Shown piece by piece: positions 25,543-33,973 of a stretch of DNA of 64,000 bases (its first letter is position 1; each line of letters opens with the position of its first letter). The DNA comes from Blastococcus sp. URHD0036. Its GTDB lineage: Bacteria; Actinomycetota; Actinomycetes; Mycobacteriales; Geodermatophilaceae. The notes under the pieces are model-generated. The model had not been told where the DNA came from, ran no database searches, and saw only the letters and a list, made by a program, of their open reading frames with translations. The position numbers and the translations under genes are program-made. The stretch lies in contig NZ_KL370778.1 of NCBI RefSeq assembly GCF_000701365.1, forward strand, positions 124,001-188,000, in the 5' to 3' direction.

Positions 25543-26142
25543 GTGGCCGACGGGCGCGGGGCGGGCGACGACCGGCTCGGCCGGCGGATCCGGGACCGGC
25601 GGCGCCACCAGGGCCTGACCCTGGTCGCCCTGGCGGAGCGGGCGGGCCTCTCCCAGCCGTTCCTCAGCCAGCTCGAGCGCGGCCTGGCCCAGCCGAGCAT
25701 GGCCTCCCTGCACCGCCTGGCCCGGTCCCTCGGCACGACGACGCCGGCCCTCATGGCGGAGGCGGGTGCCGCTCCCGGGGCGGACACCGGCACCGACGAG
25801 AGGCGGGTGAGCCTCGTCCGGGCCGGGTCGGGGACCACCGTGCACCACGCCGGCGGGTCCACCCGGTCGCTGGCGGAGGGCCGCACCGGGCTGCTCCCGC
25901 TGGAGTTCACGGTCACCAACCCCGAGTTCGAGGACCCCTACCTGCACGAGGGCGCCGAGCTCCTGTACGTGCTGCGCGGCCGGATCGAGGTCGACCTGGA
26001 CGCCGACGGCCGGCACGAGCTGGGGGTCGGGGACTGCCTGTACTACGGCGGCGGGGTGCCGCACCGCTTCCGGCTGCTGGGCGCGGACCCCGCCTCGGTG
26101 CTCGTCGTCCAGGCCGGGCGCCCGCAGGGAACCGAGATCTGA
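25543..26142 (+). CDS. XRE-family regulator with cupin domain
   Basis: The 199-residue protein has an N-terminal helix-turn-helix (LTLVALAERAGLSQPFLSQLERGLAQPS, about residues 24-52) joined to a C-terminal cupin_2 barrel (HEGAELLYVLRGRIEV, then GVGDCLYYGGGVPHRF). This SutR/PuuR-like architecture senses a small ligand in the cupin and usually represses adjacent catabolic genes. It lies between the 2OG oxygenase and the binding-lipoprotein gene, so both are candidate targets. GTG 25543 is preferred over GTG 25525. Confidence 0.9.
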   Translation: MADGRGAGDDRLGRRIRDRRRHQGLTLVALAERAGLSQPFLSQLERGLAQPSMASLHRLARSLGTTTPALMAEAGAAPGADTGTDERRVSLVRAGSGTTVHHAGGSTRSLAEGRTGLLPLEFTVTNPEFEDPYLHEGAELLYVLRGRIEVDLDADGRHELGVGDCLYYGGGVPHRFRLLGADPASVLVVQAGRPQGTEI

Positions 26143-26217
26143 CCCGACGGAAACGCCGGGGAAACGACGCCCCGCGACATTGACCTCGTCAATATCGCCT
26201 CGTCACGGGGAGTCCCC

Positions 26218-27387
26218 ATGCGTCCGCACCGTTCCCGCGCCGCCCGCGCGGCCGCCCTCGCCGGCGTCCTCACCCTCGCTGCCTGCGGGGGGTCGGACGA
26301 CGACGGCGGCAACCAGGCGGTGGGCGGCGACGGCGCCCTCTCCGACTGCCCGGCCACCGTCGTCCTCCAGACCAACTGGTTCCCCGAGCCCGAGCACGCG
26401 GCCGCCTACCAGCTGATCGACCACGACCGGGCCGAGCCCGACGCCGACTCCGGCATCTACTCCGGGCCGGCCGTGGCCGACGACAACGTCACCATCGAAA
26501 TCCGCGCGGGCGGGCCGTTCATCGGCTTCCAGACCAACAGCGCGCTGCTCTACCAGGACCCGGACGTGATGCTCGGGATGGTCGACACCGACGAGTCGGT
26601 GCGCCTGTCGGCCGAGCTGCCGACGAAGGCCGTCGTCACGCCGCTGCAGATCACGCCGCAGATCCTGCTGTGGGACCCGGAGAAGTACGACTTCAGCTCG
26701 TTCGAGCAGATCGCCGACAGCGACGCGACCGTCCTGTACTTCGAGGGCCAGACCTACATGGACTACCTCGTGCAGCAGGGCTGGGTGCGCGAGGACCAGC
26801 TCGACGGCTCCTTCGACGGCGCCCTGACCCGGCTGGTCGTCGGGGAGGACGTCGTCATGCAGGGCTACGTGACCCAGGAGCCGTGGCGCCTGGTCAACGA
26901 CACCCCGGAGTTCGCCCGCGAGATCGACTACCTGTCGCTGGACGACGCCGGGTACCGCATCTACCCCTCGGCCTGGGCCGGGATCCCGGAGACGGTGGAG
27001 GAGAACTCCGACTGCCTCGCCCAGCTGGTCCCGCTGCTGCAGCAGGGGCAGGTCGACTACATGGCCGACCCGGAGCCGGTGAACACCGCGATCTCGGACT
27101 ACCTCACCGAGATCGACCAGTTCTTCCAGATCACGCCCGAGCGGGCCGACGCCATCACCGACTCGCTGAACGACGACGGCATCGTCGCCAACGGCCCCGA
27201 CGGCGTCCTGGGCTCCTTCGACCCCGACCGGATGGAGGAGATGACCGAGCTCCTCACCGGGGTGTTCGCCGACCTCGACACCGAGCTGGCCGAGGACCTG
27301 ACGGCCGAGGACCTCTACACCAACGAGTTCATCGACGAGTCCATCGGCTACGACCCGTCGGCGTTCGTCAGCCCGAGCGCCGGGTGA
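26218..27387 (+). CDS. ABC-type substrate-binding lipoprotein, NMT1/SsuA/ThiY-like
   Basis: The 389-residue precursor has a lipoprotein signal peptide (Arg-rich start, lipobox L-A-A-C with Cys at residue 22). The mature protein has VVLQTNWFPEPEHAAAYQLID, the NMT1/THI5-like opening that in relatives grips nitrogenous or sulfonate substrates, with an unusually acidic C-terminal half. No permease or ATPase gene lies nearby, so it depends on an unlinked transporter. It sits 13 bases ahead of the enolase-superfamily gene, which suggests the imported compound feeds that enzyme. Confidence 0.85.
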   Translation: MRPHRSRAARAAALAGVLTLAACGGSDDDGGNQAVGGDGALSDCPATVVLQTNWFPEPEHAAAYQLIDHDRAEPDADSGIYSGPAVADDNVTIEIRAGGPFIGFQTNSALLYQDPDVMLGMVDTDESVRLSAELPTKAVVTPLQITPQILLWDPEKYDFSSFEQIADSDATVLYFEGQTYMDYLVQQGWVREDQLDGSFDGALTRLVVGEDVVMQGYVTQEPWRLVNDTPEFAREIDYLSLDDAGYRIYPSAWAGIPETVEENSDCLAQLVPLLQQGQVDYMADPEPVNTAISDYLTEIDQFFQITPERADAITDSLNDDGIVANGPDGVLGSFDPDRMEEMTELLTGVFADLDTELAEDLTAEDLYTNEFIDESIGYDPSAFVSPSAG

Positions 27388-27400
27388 GCGGGACGCCGGC

Positions 27401-28495
27401 GTGAAGATCGAGCGGATCGAGTCGTTCCCCCTCCTGCTCACCACCGCGCAGCAGACCATGACCTTCTTCGTCGTCCGGGTGACGACGGACGACGGGCTGG
27501 TCGGCCACGGCGAGGCGTGCGACAGCTTCGGGGTCTCGCACCCGACCGTGCTCGCGGCGATCGTGGACGACGCCTTCGCCCCGCTGCTGCGGGGCGCGGA
27601 GCTGACGGCGGTCGAGCCGCTGCTGGACGGGGTGCACCGGACGACGCGGCGGGCGCTCGGCGACCGGGGGGTCGCCGGGCAGGCCCGCAGCGCCCTGGCC
27701 ATCGCCCTGACCGACCTGGTGGCGCAGGCAGCGGGACGGTCGGTGAGCGACCTGGCCGGCCGGGTGCGCGACAGCATCCGGGTCTACGTCGGCAGCAGCC
27801 CCTTCCTCGAGTCGGGGCCGGCGGCGGAGCACCTGGACCGGCTGGCACCGCTGCTCGAGCGGGGCATCGACATGGTGAAGATGCGCGTCGGGCTCGACTG
27901 GCGGCGCGCGACCGACGTCCTCGCCGACCTGCGCGGGCTGCTCGGCGACGACGTCGAGATCGCCGTCGACGGCAGCGAGTTCTTCACGCTGCCGCAGGCC
28001 GTGGCCATCGCGGAGCGGCTGCACGACGTCGGCGTCACCTGGTTCGAGGAGCCGCTGCCGCACGACCAGCACGAGGCCATCGCCCGGCTGGCGGACCGGG
28101 TCGCGGTGCCGCTGGCCTACGGGGAGCACTTCTCCTCCCCGGACGCCGCCCTGTCGGCCCTGGTCGCGGGCGAGATGACCGTCGTCCAGCCGGACGCCTC
28201 GATCGCCGGGGGGATCGAGGCGGCCCGGTCGATCGCCCGCACGGCCGGCGAGCGGGGTGCCCGGGTCGCCTGCCACCACCACGCCGGCCTGGTGTCGGCC
28301 GCGGCGAACCTGCACGTGGCGGCGTCGTCCCCGGCGGTCGACGTCTTCGAGTTCCCCTTCCACCTGGACCCGCTGCTGGCGCCCGGCTTCGGCATCGACG
28401 CCGTGGTCGACGGGGCGCTGCCGGTGCCGACCGGTCCCGGCCTGGGAGTGACGCTCGAGCCCGGGTGGCTCGCCGCGCACCGGCTGGGGCGGTGA
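27401..28495 (+). CDS. enolase-superfamily enzyme (mandelate racemase / muconate lactonizing type)
   Basis: The 364-residue enzyme has the capping domain (about residues 1-125) and the modified TIM barrel. MVKMRVG near residue 153 gives the first catalytic strand (K-x-R rather than K-x-K), DGSEFF is the first metal Asp, WFEEPLP the second ligand, and YGEHF the third. VVQPDASIAGG and CHHHAG (a His at the barrel end) follow, as in mandelate-racemase-type dehydratases. It should abstract a proton alpha to a carboxylate; the sugar acid or other substrate is not evident. GTG 27401. Its stop overlaps the next gene. Confidence 0.88.
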   Translation: MKIERIESFPLLLTTAQQTMTFFVVRVTTDDGLVGHGEACDSFGVSHPTVLAAIVDDAFAPLLRGAELTAVEPLLDGVHRTTRRALGDRGVAGQARSALAIALTDLVAQAAGRSVSDLAGRVRDSIRVYVGSSPFLESGPAAEHLDRLAPLLERGIDMVKMRVGLDWRRATDVLADLRGLLGDDVEIAVDGSEFFTLPQAVAIAERLHDVGVTWFEEPLPHDQHEAIARLADRVAVPLAYGEHFSSPDAALSALVAGEMTVVQPDASIAGGIEAARSIARTAGERGARVACHHHAGLVSAAANLHVAASSPAVDVFEFPFHLDPLLAPGFGIDAVVDGALPVPTGPGLGVTLEPGWLAAHRLGR

Positions 28496-29361
28496 GCGCG
28501 CCGATGCGGGTGCTGGTCACCGGGGCGCGGGGCAAGGTCGGGTCCGCGGCGGTGCGCGCGCTGGTCGGCCGCGGGCACGCCGTCACGGGCACCGACCTGG
28601 GCCCGCCGGACTACGACCCGCCGCCGGGCGCCGTCCCCTACGTGCGGGCCGATCTCACCGACGCCGGGCAGGCGTACGCGGTGGTGCGGGACGTCGACGC
28701 GGTGGTGCACGCCGCGGCGATCCCGCGCCCGTACCTGGACCCCGATCCGGTCGTGTTCACGACCAACGTGGCGATGAGCGCCCACGTGGTCGACGCCTGC
28801 GCGCGCAACGGCGTCCGCCGGCTGGTGAACGTCTCCTCCGACAGCGTCTGCGGGATCACGTGGGCCCGGCAGCCCGCGCCGCCGGCGTACCTGCCCATCG
28901 ACGAGGACTCCCCCGACCGCCCGGAGGACCCGTACGCGCTCTCCAAGCAGGTCTCCGAGCTGCTCTGCGACGCGCTGGTCCGGCGCAGCGCCTGCACCGC
29001 CGTCTCCCTGCGGCCCACGTGGGTGCAGACACCGGAGACCTACGAGCGGAACCTGGGGCCGTTCCTGCGCGACCCGGACCTCGCCAGCCCGATGTTCTGG
29101 TCCTACGTCGACGTGGCCGACCTGGCCGACCTCGTGGCGCTGGCGGTCGCCGCCGACACCCCAGGGCACGAGGTGGTCTACGCCGCGGCCGCCGACAACG
29201 GTGCCGGCCGGGACCTGCGGGAGGCCGCGCTCGCCGTCCACCCGGGGCTCGACGTGCGCCCGCTGCCGCGCCCGGACGCCTCGGCGATCAGCAGCGCGAA
29301 GGCCGAGCGCCTGTTCGGCTGGCGACCGGGGCGCAGCTGGCGCGACGTCCTGGGCGGCTGA
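28492..29361 (+). CDS. NAD(P)-dependent epimerase/dehydrogenase (extended SDR)
   Basis: The 289-residue Rossmann protein opens with VLVTGARGKVGSAAVRAL (the T-G-x-x-G-x-x-G cofactor motif). VHAAAIP, NVSSDSVCG and the catalytic Y-x-x-x-K in DPYALSKQVSE near residue 152 complete the extended-SDR set. It resembles uronate dehydrogenases and sugar-nucleotide epimerases. The GTG at 28492 overlaps the preceding stop (GTGA), with an alternative ATG at 28504. Coupling to the enolase-superfamily enzyme suggests consecutive steps in oxidation and dehydration of a sugar acid, which is inference. Confidence 0.88.
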   Translation: MSAPMRVLVTGARGKVGSAAVRALVGRGHAVTGTDLGPPDYDPPPGAVPYVRADLTDAGQAYAVVRDVDAVVHAAAIPRPYLDPDPVVFTTNVAMSAHVVDACARNGVRRLVNVSSDSVCGITWARQPAPPAYLPIDEDSPDRPEDPYALSKQVSELLCDALVRRSACTAVSLRPTWVQTPETYERNLGPFLRDPDLASPMFWSYVDVADLADLVALAVAADTPGHEVVYAAAADNGAGRDLREAALAVHPGLDVRPLPRPDASAISSAKAERLFGWRPGRSWRDVLGG

Positions 29362-29386
29362 CGCCGGTCTCGCCGAGACTGGCGGC

Positions 29387-30460
29387 GTGACCGACGACCT
29401 CCCCGACTGGGACGCGCTGCGGGCCGCCTGCGACCGTGCCCTGACCGGCCACGGCCCGGTGCGCGCCGCCGACCTGCTGGCCACGATCCCGCCGGACACC
29501 GCGGTCGACCGCTACGGCACCGGCGGGGTGGTCGGCGAGCTCGAGGCCGAGGTCGCCCACCTGCTCGGGATGCCCGCGGCGGTGTACCTGCCCAGCGGCA
29601 CGATGGCGCAGCAGGCCGTCCTGCGGGTGCACGCCGACCGGCGGGGGCGGCGGACCGTCGTCGCCCATCCGCAGTGCCACCTGTTCCTGCACGAGGGCGG
29701 CGCGCTGGAACGGGTGCAGGGCCTCGTCGGCCGGCCGGTCGGCGACCGGGACCGACTGCTCACCCGGGCGGAGCTGGACGCCGTCGCCGAGGTCCCGGCG
29801 GCGCTCGTCGTGGAGCTCCCGCAGCGGGAGATCGGCGGCCCGCTCGTGGGCTGGGACGACCTGGCCGCGCAGGTCGCCTGGGCGCGCGAACACGGCGCGG
29901 CCGCGCACCTCGACGGCGCCCGGCTGTGGGAGGCGTCCGCCGGCTACGGGCGCGCCCCGGCGGAGGTCGCCGGGCTGTTCGACACCGTCTACGTCAGCTT
30001 CTACAAGGGCATCGGCGCGCTCCCCGGCTGCTGCCTGGCCGGGCCGGCGGACGTCGTCGCCGAGGTGCGGGAGTGGCGCGGCCGGATGGGCGGCACCCTC
30101 TTCGGGATGTGGCCGGGCGCGGCGTCGGCGCTGACCTGCCTGCGTCGTCGGCTGCCCCTGATGCCCGCCTACCTCGAGCGCGCGCGGGAGGTCGCGGCCG
30201 TGGTGCGCGACCTGCCCGGCGTCCGCGTCGTCGTCGACCCGCCGCAGTCGGCGATGCTGCACCTGCTGCTGGAGACGACCCCCGACGCCTTCACCGCGGC
30301 GGCCGTCCGGCTGGCCGGTGGCGGACTGTGGACGTGGCAGCAGCCGCAGACCACCGCCGACCCCGCGGTGCTGCGGGTGGAGCTGCCGGTCGGCGACGCC
30401 ACCCTGGCGCTGTCCCTCGACGAGATCCGGGAGGCCCTCGCCGCGCTGTCCAGCCCCTGA
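29387..30460 (+). CDS. PLP-dependent aldolase-type beta-eliminating lyase
   Basis: The 357-residue fold-type I PLP enzyme belongs to the threonine-aldolase/beta-eliminating-lyase family. YGTGGVVGELEAEVAHLLG resembles the N-terminal substrate region, LPSGTMAQQAV is the PLP phosphate loop, HLDGARLWEA carries the PLP-nitrogen Asp, and the Schiff-base Lys is in VSFYKGIGALPGCCL near residue 206. GTG 29387 lies 26 bases after the SDR gene. It could cleave threonine-like beta-hydroxy amino acids. Its stop codon lies inside the 34-bp palindrome that follows. Confidence 0.85.
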   Translation: MTDDLPDWDALRAACDRALTGHGPVRAADLLATIPPDTAVDRYGTGGVVGELEAEVAHLLGMPAAVYLPSGTMAQQAVLRVHADRRGRRTVVAHPQCHLFLHEGGALERVQGLVGRPVGDRDRLLTRAELDAVAEVPAALVVELPQREIGGPLVGWDDLAAQVAWAREHGAAAHLDGARLWEASAGYGRAPAEVAGLFDTVYVSFYKGIGALPGCCLAGPADVVAEVREWRGRMGGTLFGMWPGAASALTCLRRRLPLMPAYLERAREVAAVVRDLPGVRVVVDPPQSAMLHLLLETTPDAFTAAAVRLAGGGLWTWQQPQTTADPAVLRVELPVGDATLALSLDEIREALAALSSP

Positions 30461-30490
30461 GGGGACTTTCGCGCGCGAAAGTCCCCTCAG
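30457..30490. terminator. perfect 34-bp palindrome spanning two convergent stop codons
   Basis: The sequence 30457-30490 equals its own reverse complement over all 34 positions (CTGAGGGGACTTTCGCG and its complement). The TGA of the aldolase-like gene is at 30458-30460 and the TGA of the minus-strand carbonic-anhydrase-like gene is the mirror image at 30487-30489. A bidirectional terminator is the simplest reading. Confidence 0.85.
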
Positions 30491-31065
30491 TCGGCGGCGT
30501 CGCCGGGGGTGAGGCCGGCAGGCGGCAGCTTCCCGCGGACGACGGGGCGGACCCGGCGGGCCGAGGGCAGCCGCTCGCTGTAGGAGAGCGCGTTGCCGCG
30601 GATGTGCAAGAGGTCGTCGTCGGTCGCCTGGCGGACCACCTTCGCCGGCACCCCGGCGATGACGGAGCCAGGCGGGAATTGCTTGCCCTGGGTGACGACG
30701 GCGCCGGCGGCCACGATCGACCCCGAGCCGATGTGCGCGCCGTTCATCACGATGCTGCCCATCCCGACCAGGACGTCGTCGTCGACCCGCGCGCCGTGCA
30801 GCACCACCCGGTGCCCGACCGTCACACCGGTGCCCACGACCAGGGGGAAGCCCGGGTCGCTGTGCAGGGTGCTGCCGTCCTGCACGTTGGAGCCGGCGCC
30901 GATCTCGATGACCTCGGCGTCGGCGCGCAGCACGGCGCCGTACCAGACGCTGCTCTGTGGTCCGAGCGTCACCGCCCCGACGACGACCGCGGTGGGCGCG
31001 ACGAACGCCTCCGGGTCGATCCGCGGTGCGCCGAACTCGAGTTCCCCGATGTAGTTCTCCGCCAT
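30487..31065 (-). CDS. gamma-carbonic-anhydrase-like hexapeptide-repeat protein
   Basis: The 192-residue left-handed beta-helix protein is in the YrdA/PaaY/gamma-CA group. Hexapeptide turns run from about residue 15 to 150 (VVVGAVTLG, SSVWYGAVLRAD, VQDGSTLHSDPG, VTVGHRVVLHG, IVMNGAHIGSGSIVAAGAVV), and the three metal His positions are filled by H in STLHSDP, GH and LHG. VIAGVPAKVVR closes the helix. ATG 31065 fits; a longer upstream frame exists. True carbonic anhydrase activity is unproven for most relatives. Confidence 0.9.
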   Translation of the reverse strand: MAENYIGELEFGAPRIDPEAFVAPTAVVVGAVTLGPQSSVWYGAVLRADAEVIEIGAGSNVQDGSTLHSDPGFPLVVGTGVTVGHRVVLHGARVDDDVLVGMGSIVMNGAHIGSGSIVAAGAVVTQGKQFPPGSVIAGVPAKVVRQATDDDLLHIRGNALSYSERLPSARRVRPVVRGKLPPAGLTPGDAAD

Positions 31066-31147
31066 CGGCCCACCCCAGCACAGGGCTGCCGCTGTCGCAC
31101 CCCTCGGGCAGACTTCCGCCCACGCCGACGTCCCCTGGAGGACCCCG

Positions 31148-32173
31148 ATGCCTGCCCTGCCCACCTCGATCGTCGGCAGCCTGCCGCAGCCCGAGTGGCT
31201 GGTCGACCACGAGAAGCTGGCCGGTCAGTTCCCCCCGCGGGTGCGGGCCCGGGAGATCTGGCGGGTGGCCTCCGACCTGCTCGCCGGCGCGCAGGACGAC
31301 GCCACGTTGCTGGCCATCCGCTCGCAGGAGGACGCCGGGCTCGACATCGTCACCGACGGCGAGATCCGCCGGGAGTCCTACTCCAACCACTTCGCCACGG
31401 CGCTCGACGGCGTCGACGTCGACACCCCGGGCAGCGTGCTCAACCGCTCCGGGAAGCCCATCCCGGTGCCGCGGGTGGTCGGGCCGGTCAGCCGGCCGCG
31501 CCCCATCCAGGCCGACGACGTCCGCTTCCTGCGGGCGCACACCGACCGCACCGTGAAGATCACCGTGCCGGGGCCGTTCACGATGGCCCAGCAGTCCCAG
31601 GACGACCACTACGGCGACGACCGCGCCCTGGCCCTGGCCTACGCGGACGTCGTCCGCGCGGAGATCGCCGATCTGTTCGCCGCCGGTGCCGACATCGTGC
31701 AGATCGACGAGCCGTGGCTGCAGGCGCGGCCGGAGGTCGCCCGCCGGTACGGCGCGGAGGCGGTCACGCGGGCCGTGGAGGGCGCGCCCGGCCCGGTCCA
31801 CCTGCACCTGTGCTTCGGCTACGCGGCGATGGTCTCCGAGCGGCCGGAGGGCTACTCGTTCCTGCCGGAGCTGGCCGACACCCCGGTGCACACGGTCGCC
31901 GTGGAAACCGCGCAGTCGCACCTGGATCCGGCCCAGCTGCGGCCGCTGCGCGGCAAGGGCATCGCGCTCGGCGTCCTGGACCTCTCCACGCCCGAGGTCG
32001 AGACGGCGCAGGTCGTGGCCGACCGGATCCGCCGCGCGCTGGACGACGTGGACGTCGACCGGCTGGTGCTCACCAGCGACTGCGGGCTGAAGTACCTGCC
32101 GCGGGAGTCGGCGGCCGGGAAGATGCGCTCGCTCGCCGAGGCGGCGGCGATCCTGCGCGAGGAGTTGTCGTGA
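31148..32173 (+). CDS. MetE C-terminal-barrel protein (cobalamin-independent methionine-synthase-like)
   Basis: The 341-residue protein contains only the zinc-bearing C-terminal barrel of MetE, not the N-terminal half of full-length enzymes (about 750 residues). It has the entry STIVGSLP-like start, IVTDGEIRRESY, VPGPFTMA, QIDEPWLQ, the zinc H-x-C in HLHLCFGY and the last zinc Cys in TSDCGLKYLPR. It could methylate homocysteine from a simpler methyl donor, as proposed for core-MetE proteins, or act on another thiol. GTGA overlap couples it to the YdeI-like gene. Confidence 0.88.
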   Translation: MPALPTSIVGSLPQPEWLVDHEKLAGQFPPRVRAREIWRVASDLLAGAQDDATLLAIRSQEDAGLDIVTDGEIRRESYSNHFATALDGVDVDTPGSVLNRSGKPIPVPRVVGPVSRPRPIQADDVRFLRAHTDRTVKITVPGPFTMAQQSQDDHYGDDRALALAYADVVRAEIADLFAAGADIVQIDEPWLQARPEVARRYGAEAVTRAVEGAPGPVHLHLCFGYAAMVSERPEGYSFLPELADTPVHTVAVETAQSHLDPAQLRPLRGKGIALGVLDLSTPEVETAQVVADRIRRALDDVDVDRLVLTSDCGLKYLPRESAAGKMRSLAEAAAILREELS

Positions 32174-32736
32174 CCCTCCCGACCGACCTGCCGGTCCTCG
32201 CCTTCGCCGACCAGCCAGCCCTCGAGGCGTGGCTGGACGCGGAGGGGGCGACCGCACCGGGCGTCTACGTGCGCCTGGCGAAGAAGGGCTCGGGCATCGC
32301 GTCGGTGACCTACGCGGAGCTGGTCGAGAGCTGCCTGTGCTTCGGCTGGATCGACGGCCGCTCCAACCGGCTGGACGAGGCGACCTACCTGCAGCGCATC
32401 ACCCCGCGGCGGTCCCGCAGCGTCTGGTCGCAGAAGAACGTGGCCACCGTCGGGCGGCTGCTGGAGGCGGGGCGGATGCGCCCGGCGGGGGTGGCCGCGG
32501 TCGAGGCCGCCCAGGCCGACGGCCGGTGGGAGCGCGCCTATCCGGGCAGCGCCGACATGACGGTGCCCGACGACCTCGCGTCCGCGCTGGAGGCGGCCGG
32601 CACCCGGCCGGCGTTCGACGGCCTCGGCGGCACCGAGCGCTACGCCGTGCTGTGGCGGGTGCACAACGCGGCGACGCCGGAGACCCGCGCCCGGCGGATC
32701 ACCGCCGCGGTCGAGTCGCTGATGTCGGGCTCCTGA
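32170..32736 (+). CDS. YdeI/OmpD-associated family protein
   Basis: The 188-residue protein matches the YdeI-like family: VTYAELVESCLCFGWIDGRSNRLDE, YLQRITPRRSRSVWSQKN and VPDDLASALEAAG are its hallmark blocks. E. coli YdeI is tied to antimicrobial-peptide resistance, but the biochemical role is not settled. GTG 32170 overlaps the stop of the MetE-like gene. The protein appears soluble with no signal peptide. Confidence 0.85.
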   Translation: MTLPTDLPVLAFADQPALEAWLDAEGATAPGVYVRLAKKGSGIASVTYAELVESCLCFGWIDGRSNRLDEATYLQRITPRRSRSVWSQKNVATVGRLLEAGRMRPAGVAAVEAAQADGRWERAYPGSADMTVPDDLASALEAAGTRPAFDGLGGTERYAVLWRVHNAATPETRARRITAAVESLMSGS

Positions 32737-32760
32737 CCGGACTCAGCACACCGCCCGAGG

Positions 32761-33777
32761 TCAGAGGATGCGGCGGGCGCCGGCGTAGCCGCGCATGTCC
32801 ACGCTGGTGACCGCGACCGGGGTCCCGTAGGTGCGGGCGTGCACCATCTGCCCGTTGCCGATGTAGATGCCCACGTGGCTGACCGGTGAGTAGAAGTAGA
32901 CGATGTCGCCCGGCTGGAGCTCCGCCCGGGACACCGCGACCCCCATGGACGACTGGGCGCGGCTGGAGTGCGGCAGCGAGACCCCGACGGCGGCGTAGGC
33001 GAACGAGGTCAGGCCCGAGCAGTCGAAGCCGTCCGGACCGGAGGCGCCCCACACGTAGGGGTCGCCCACCTGCGCGAGGGCGGCCTCGATGACGGCACCG
33101 GCGCTCGCCGACGGGGCGCGGGCGACGACCTGGGCCACGTTCGGCGGGTCGATGACCGGGCCGGCGAGCGCCACGGTGACCACGGCCCGCTCCTCGGCGG
33201 TGAGCCGGTCGAAGTCGGCCTCGTACTCGTCGACCCGTGCCTGCACGGCGGCCTGCTGCTCGTGCAGCGTGGCCAGCGCTGCCTCGGCCTGACCCGCGGC
33301 CGCCTCGGCCTGCTGTCGAGCCTCCTCCGCCTGACGCCGGGCAGCGGAGACGGCACCGATCACCGAGTCGGTGTGGGAGGCGATCATGTCCAGCGTCGTC
33401 ATCTGCTGGACGAAGTCCTCGGCCGACTCGCTGGTGAGGAACGCGGCCATCCCGGACGAGGGAGCGCCGGTGTAGCCGGTCTGCGCGATGGCGACCAGTT
33501 GCGGCTCGTACCGGGCGACCTCGGCGTGCGCCGCGTCGGCGGCTGCGCGGGCGTCGGCCGCGGCCTGCTGCAGCCCGGCGACGGTCACCTCCGCCTGGTG
33601 CACCTGCTCGTCGAGCTGGGTCAGTTCCTGGCCGGCCTGGGCCACGAGGTCGGCCGCCTCCGCCGCGGTCGTCGGTGCGGCGGCGGCGCCGGTCGGGCCC
33701 AGCACCACGGCGACGGCTGCGGCGGCCGAGAGCACGGCACCGGCCCACCGGCGGCTCGTCGTCCGATTGCGGTGCAT
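32761..33777 (-). CDS. secreted NlpC/P60 peptidoglycan endopeptidase with coiled coil
   Basis: The 338-residue precursor has a signal peptide (core AVLSAAAAVAVVLGPTGAAAA, cleavage near residue 34), an Ala/Gln-rich coiled coil from about residue 38 to 205 interrupted by a helix break, then the NlpC/P60 domain. Catalytic Cys is in DGFDCSGLTSFAY, His in SHVGIYIG and a further polar residue in MVHAR. This RipA/RipB-like layout is self-inhibited by the coiled coil in relatives and cuts stem peptides at septation. ATG 33777 follows a GAGGAGCTG site. Confidence 0.92.
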   Translation of the reverse strand: MHRNRTTSRRWAGAVLSAAAAVAVVLGPTGAAAAPTTAAEAADLVAQAGQELTQLDEQVHQAEVTVAGLQQAAADARAAADAAHAEVARYEPQLVAIAQTGYTGAPSSGMAAFLTSESAEDFVQQMTTLDMIASHTDSVIGAVSAARRQAEEARQQAEAAAGQAEAALATLHEQQAAVQARVDEYEADFDRLTAEERAVVTVALAGPVIDPPNVAQVVARAPSASAGAVIEAALAQVGDPYVWGASGPDGFDCSGLTSFAYAAVGVSLPHSSRAQSSMGVAVSRAELQPGDIVYFYSPVSHVGIYIGNGQMVHARTYGTPVAVTSVDMRGYAGARRIL

Positions 33778-33973
33778 CGTCAGCTCCTCGAGTGCTCCGC
33801 GCCCACCGGGGAAGGCGGTGGGAAGTCGCGCGTCGATACGCACGGTAAGGACGACGTGTCGACAGGTGAGGAGGGCACGCTGACTCCGGGCCGGGCGCCT
33901 GACCCCGTGAGTCACATCCGCCACGGGGGTGGCCGGACACCGCAGGAGCCCCGTACCGGGCCCTGCCGAGGCG

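Noticed and set aside
33778-33973. Possible c-di-AMP (ydaO) riboswitch ahead of the NlpC/P60 gene, as known in other actinobacteria
   Set aside because: The leader lacks the conserved core I would expect; no convincing match by eye.
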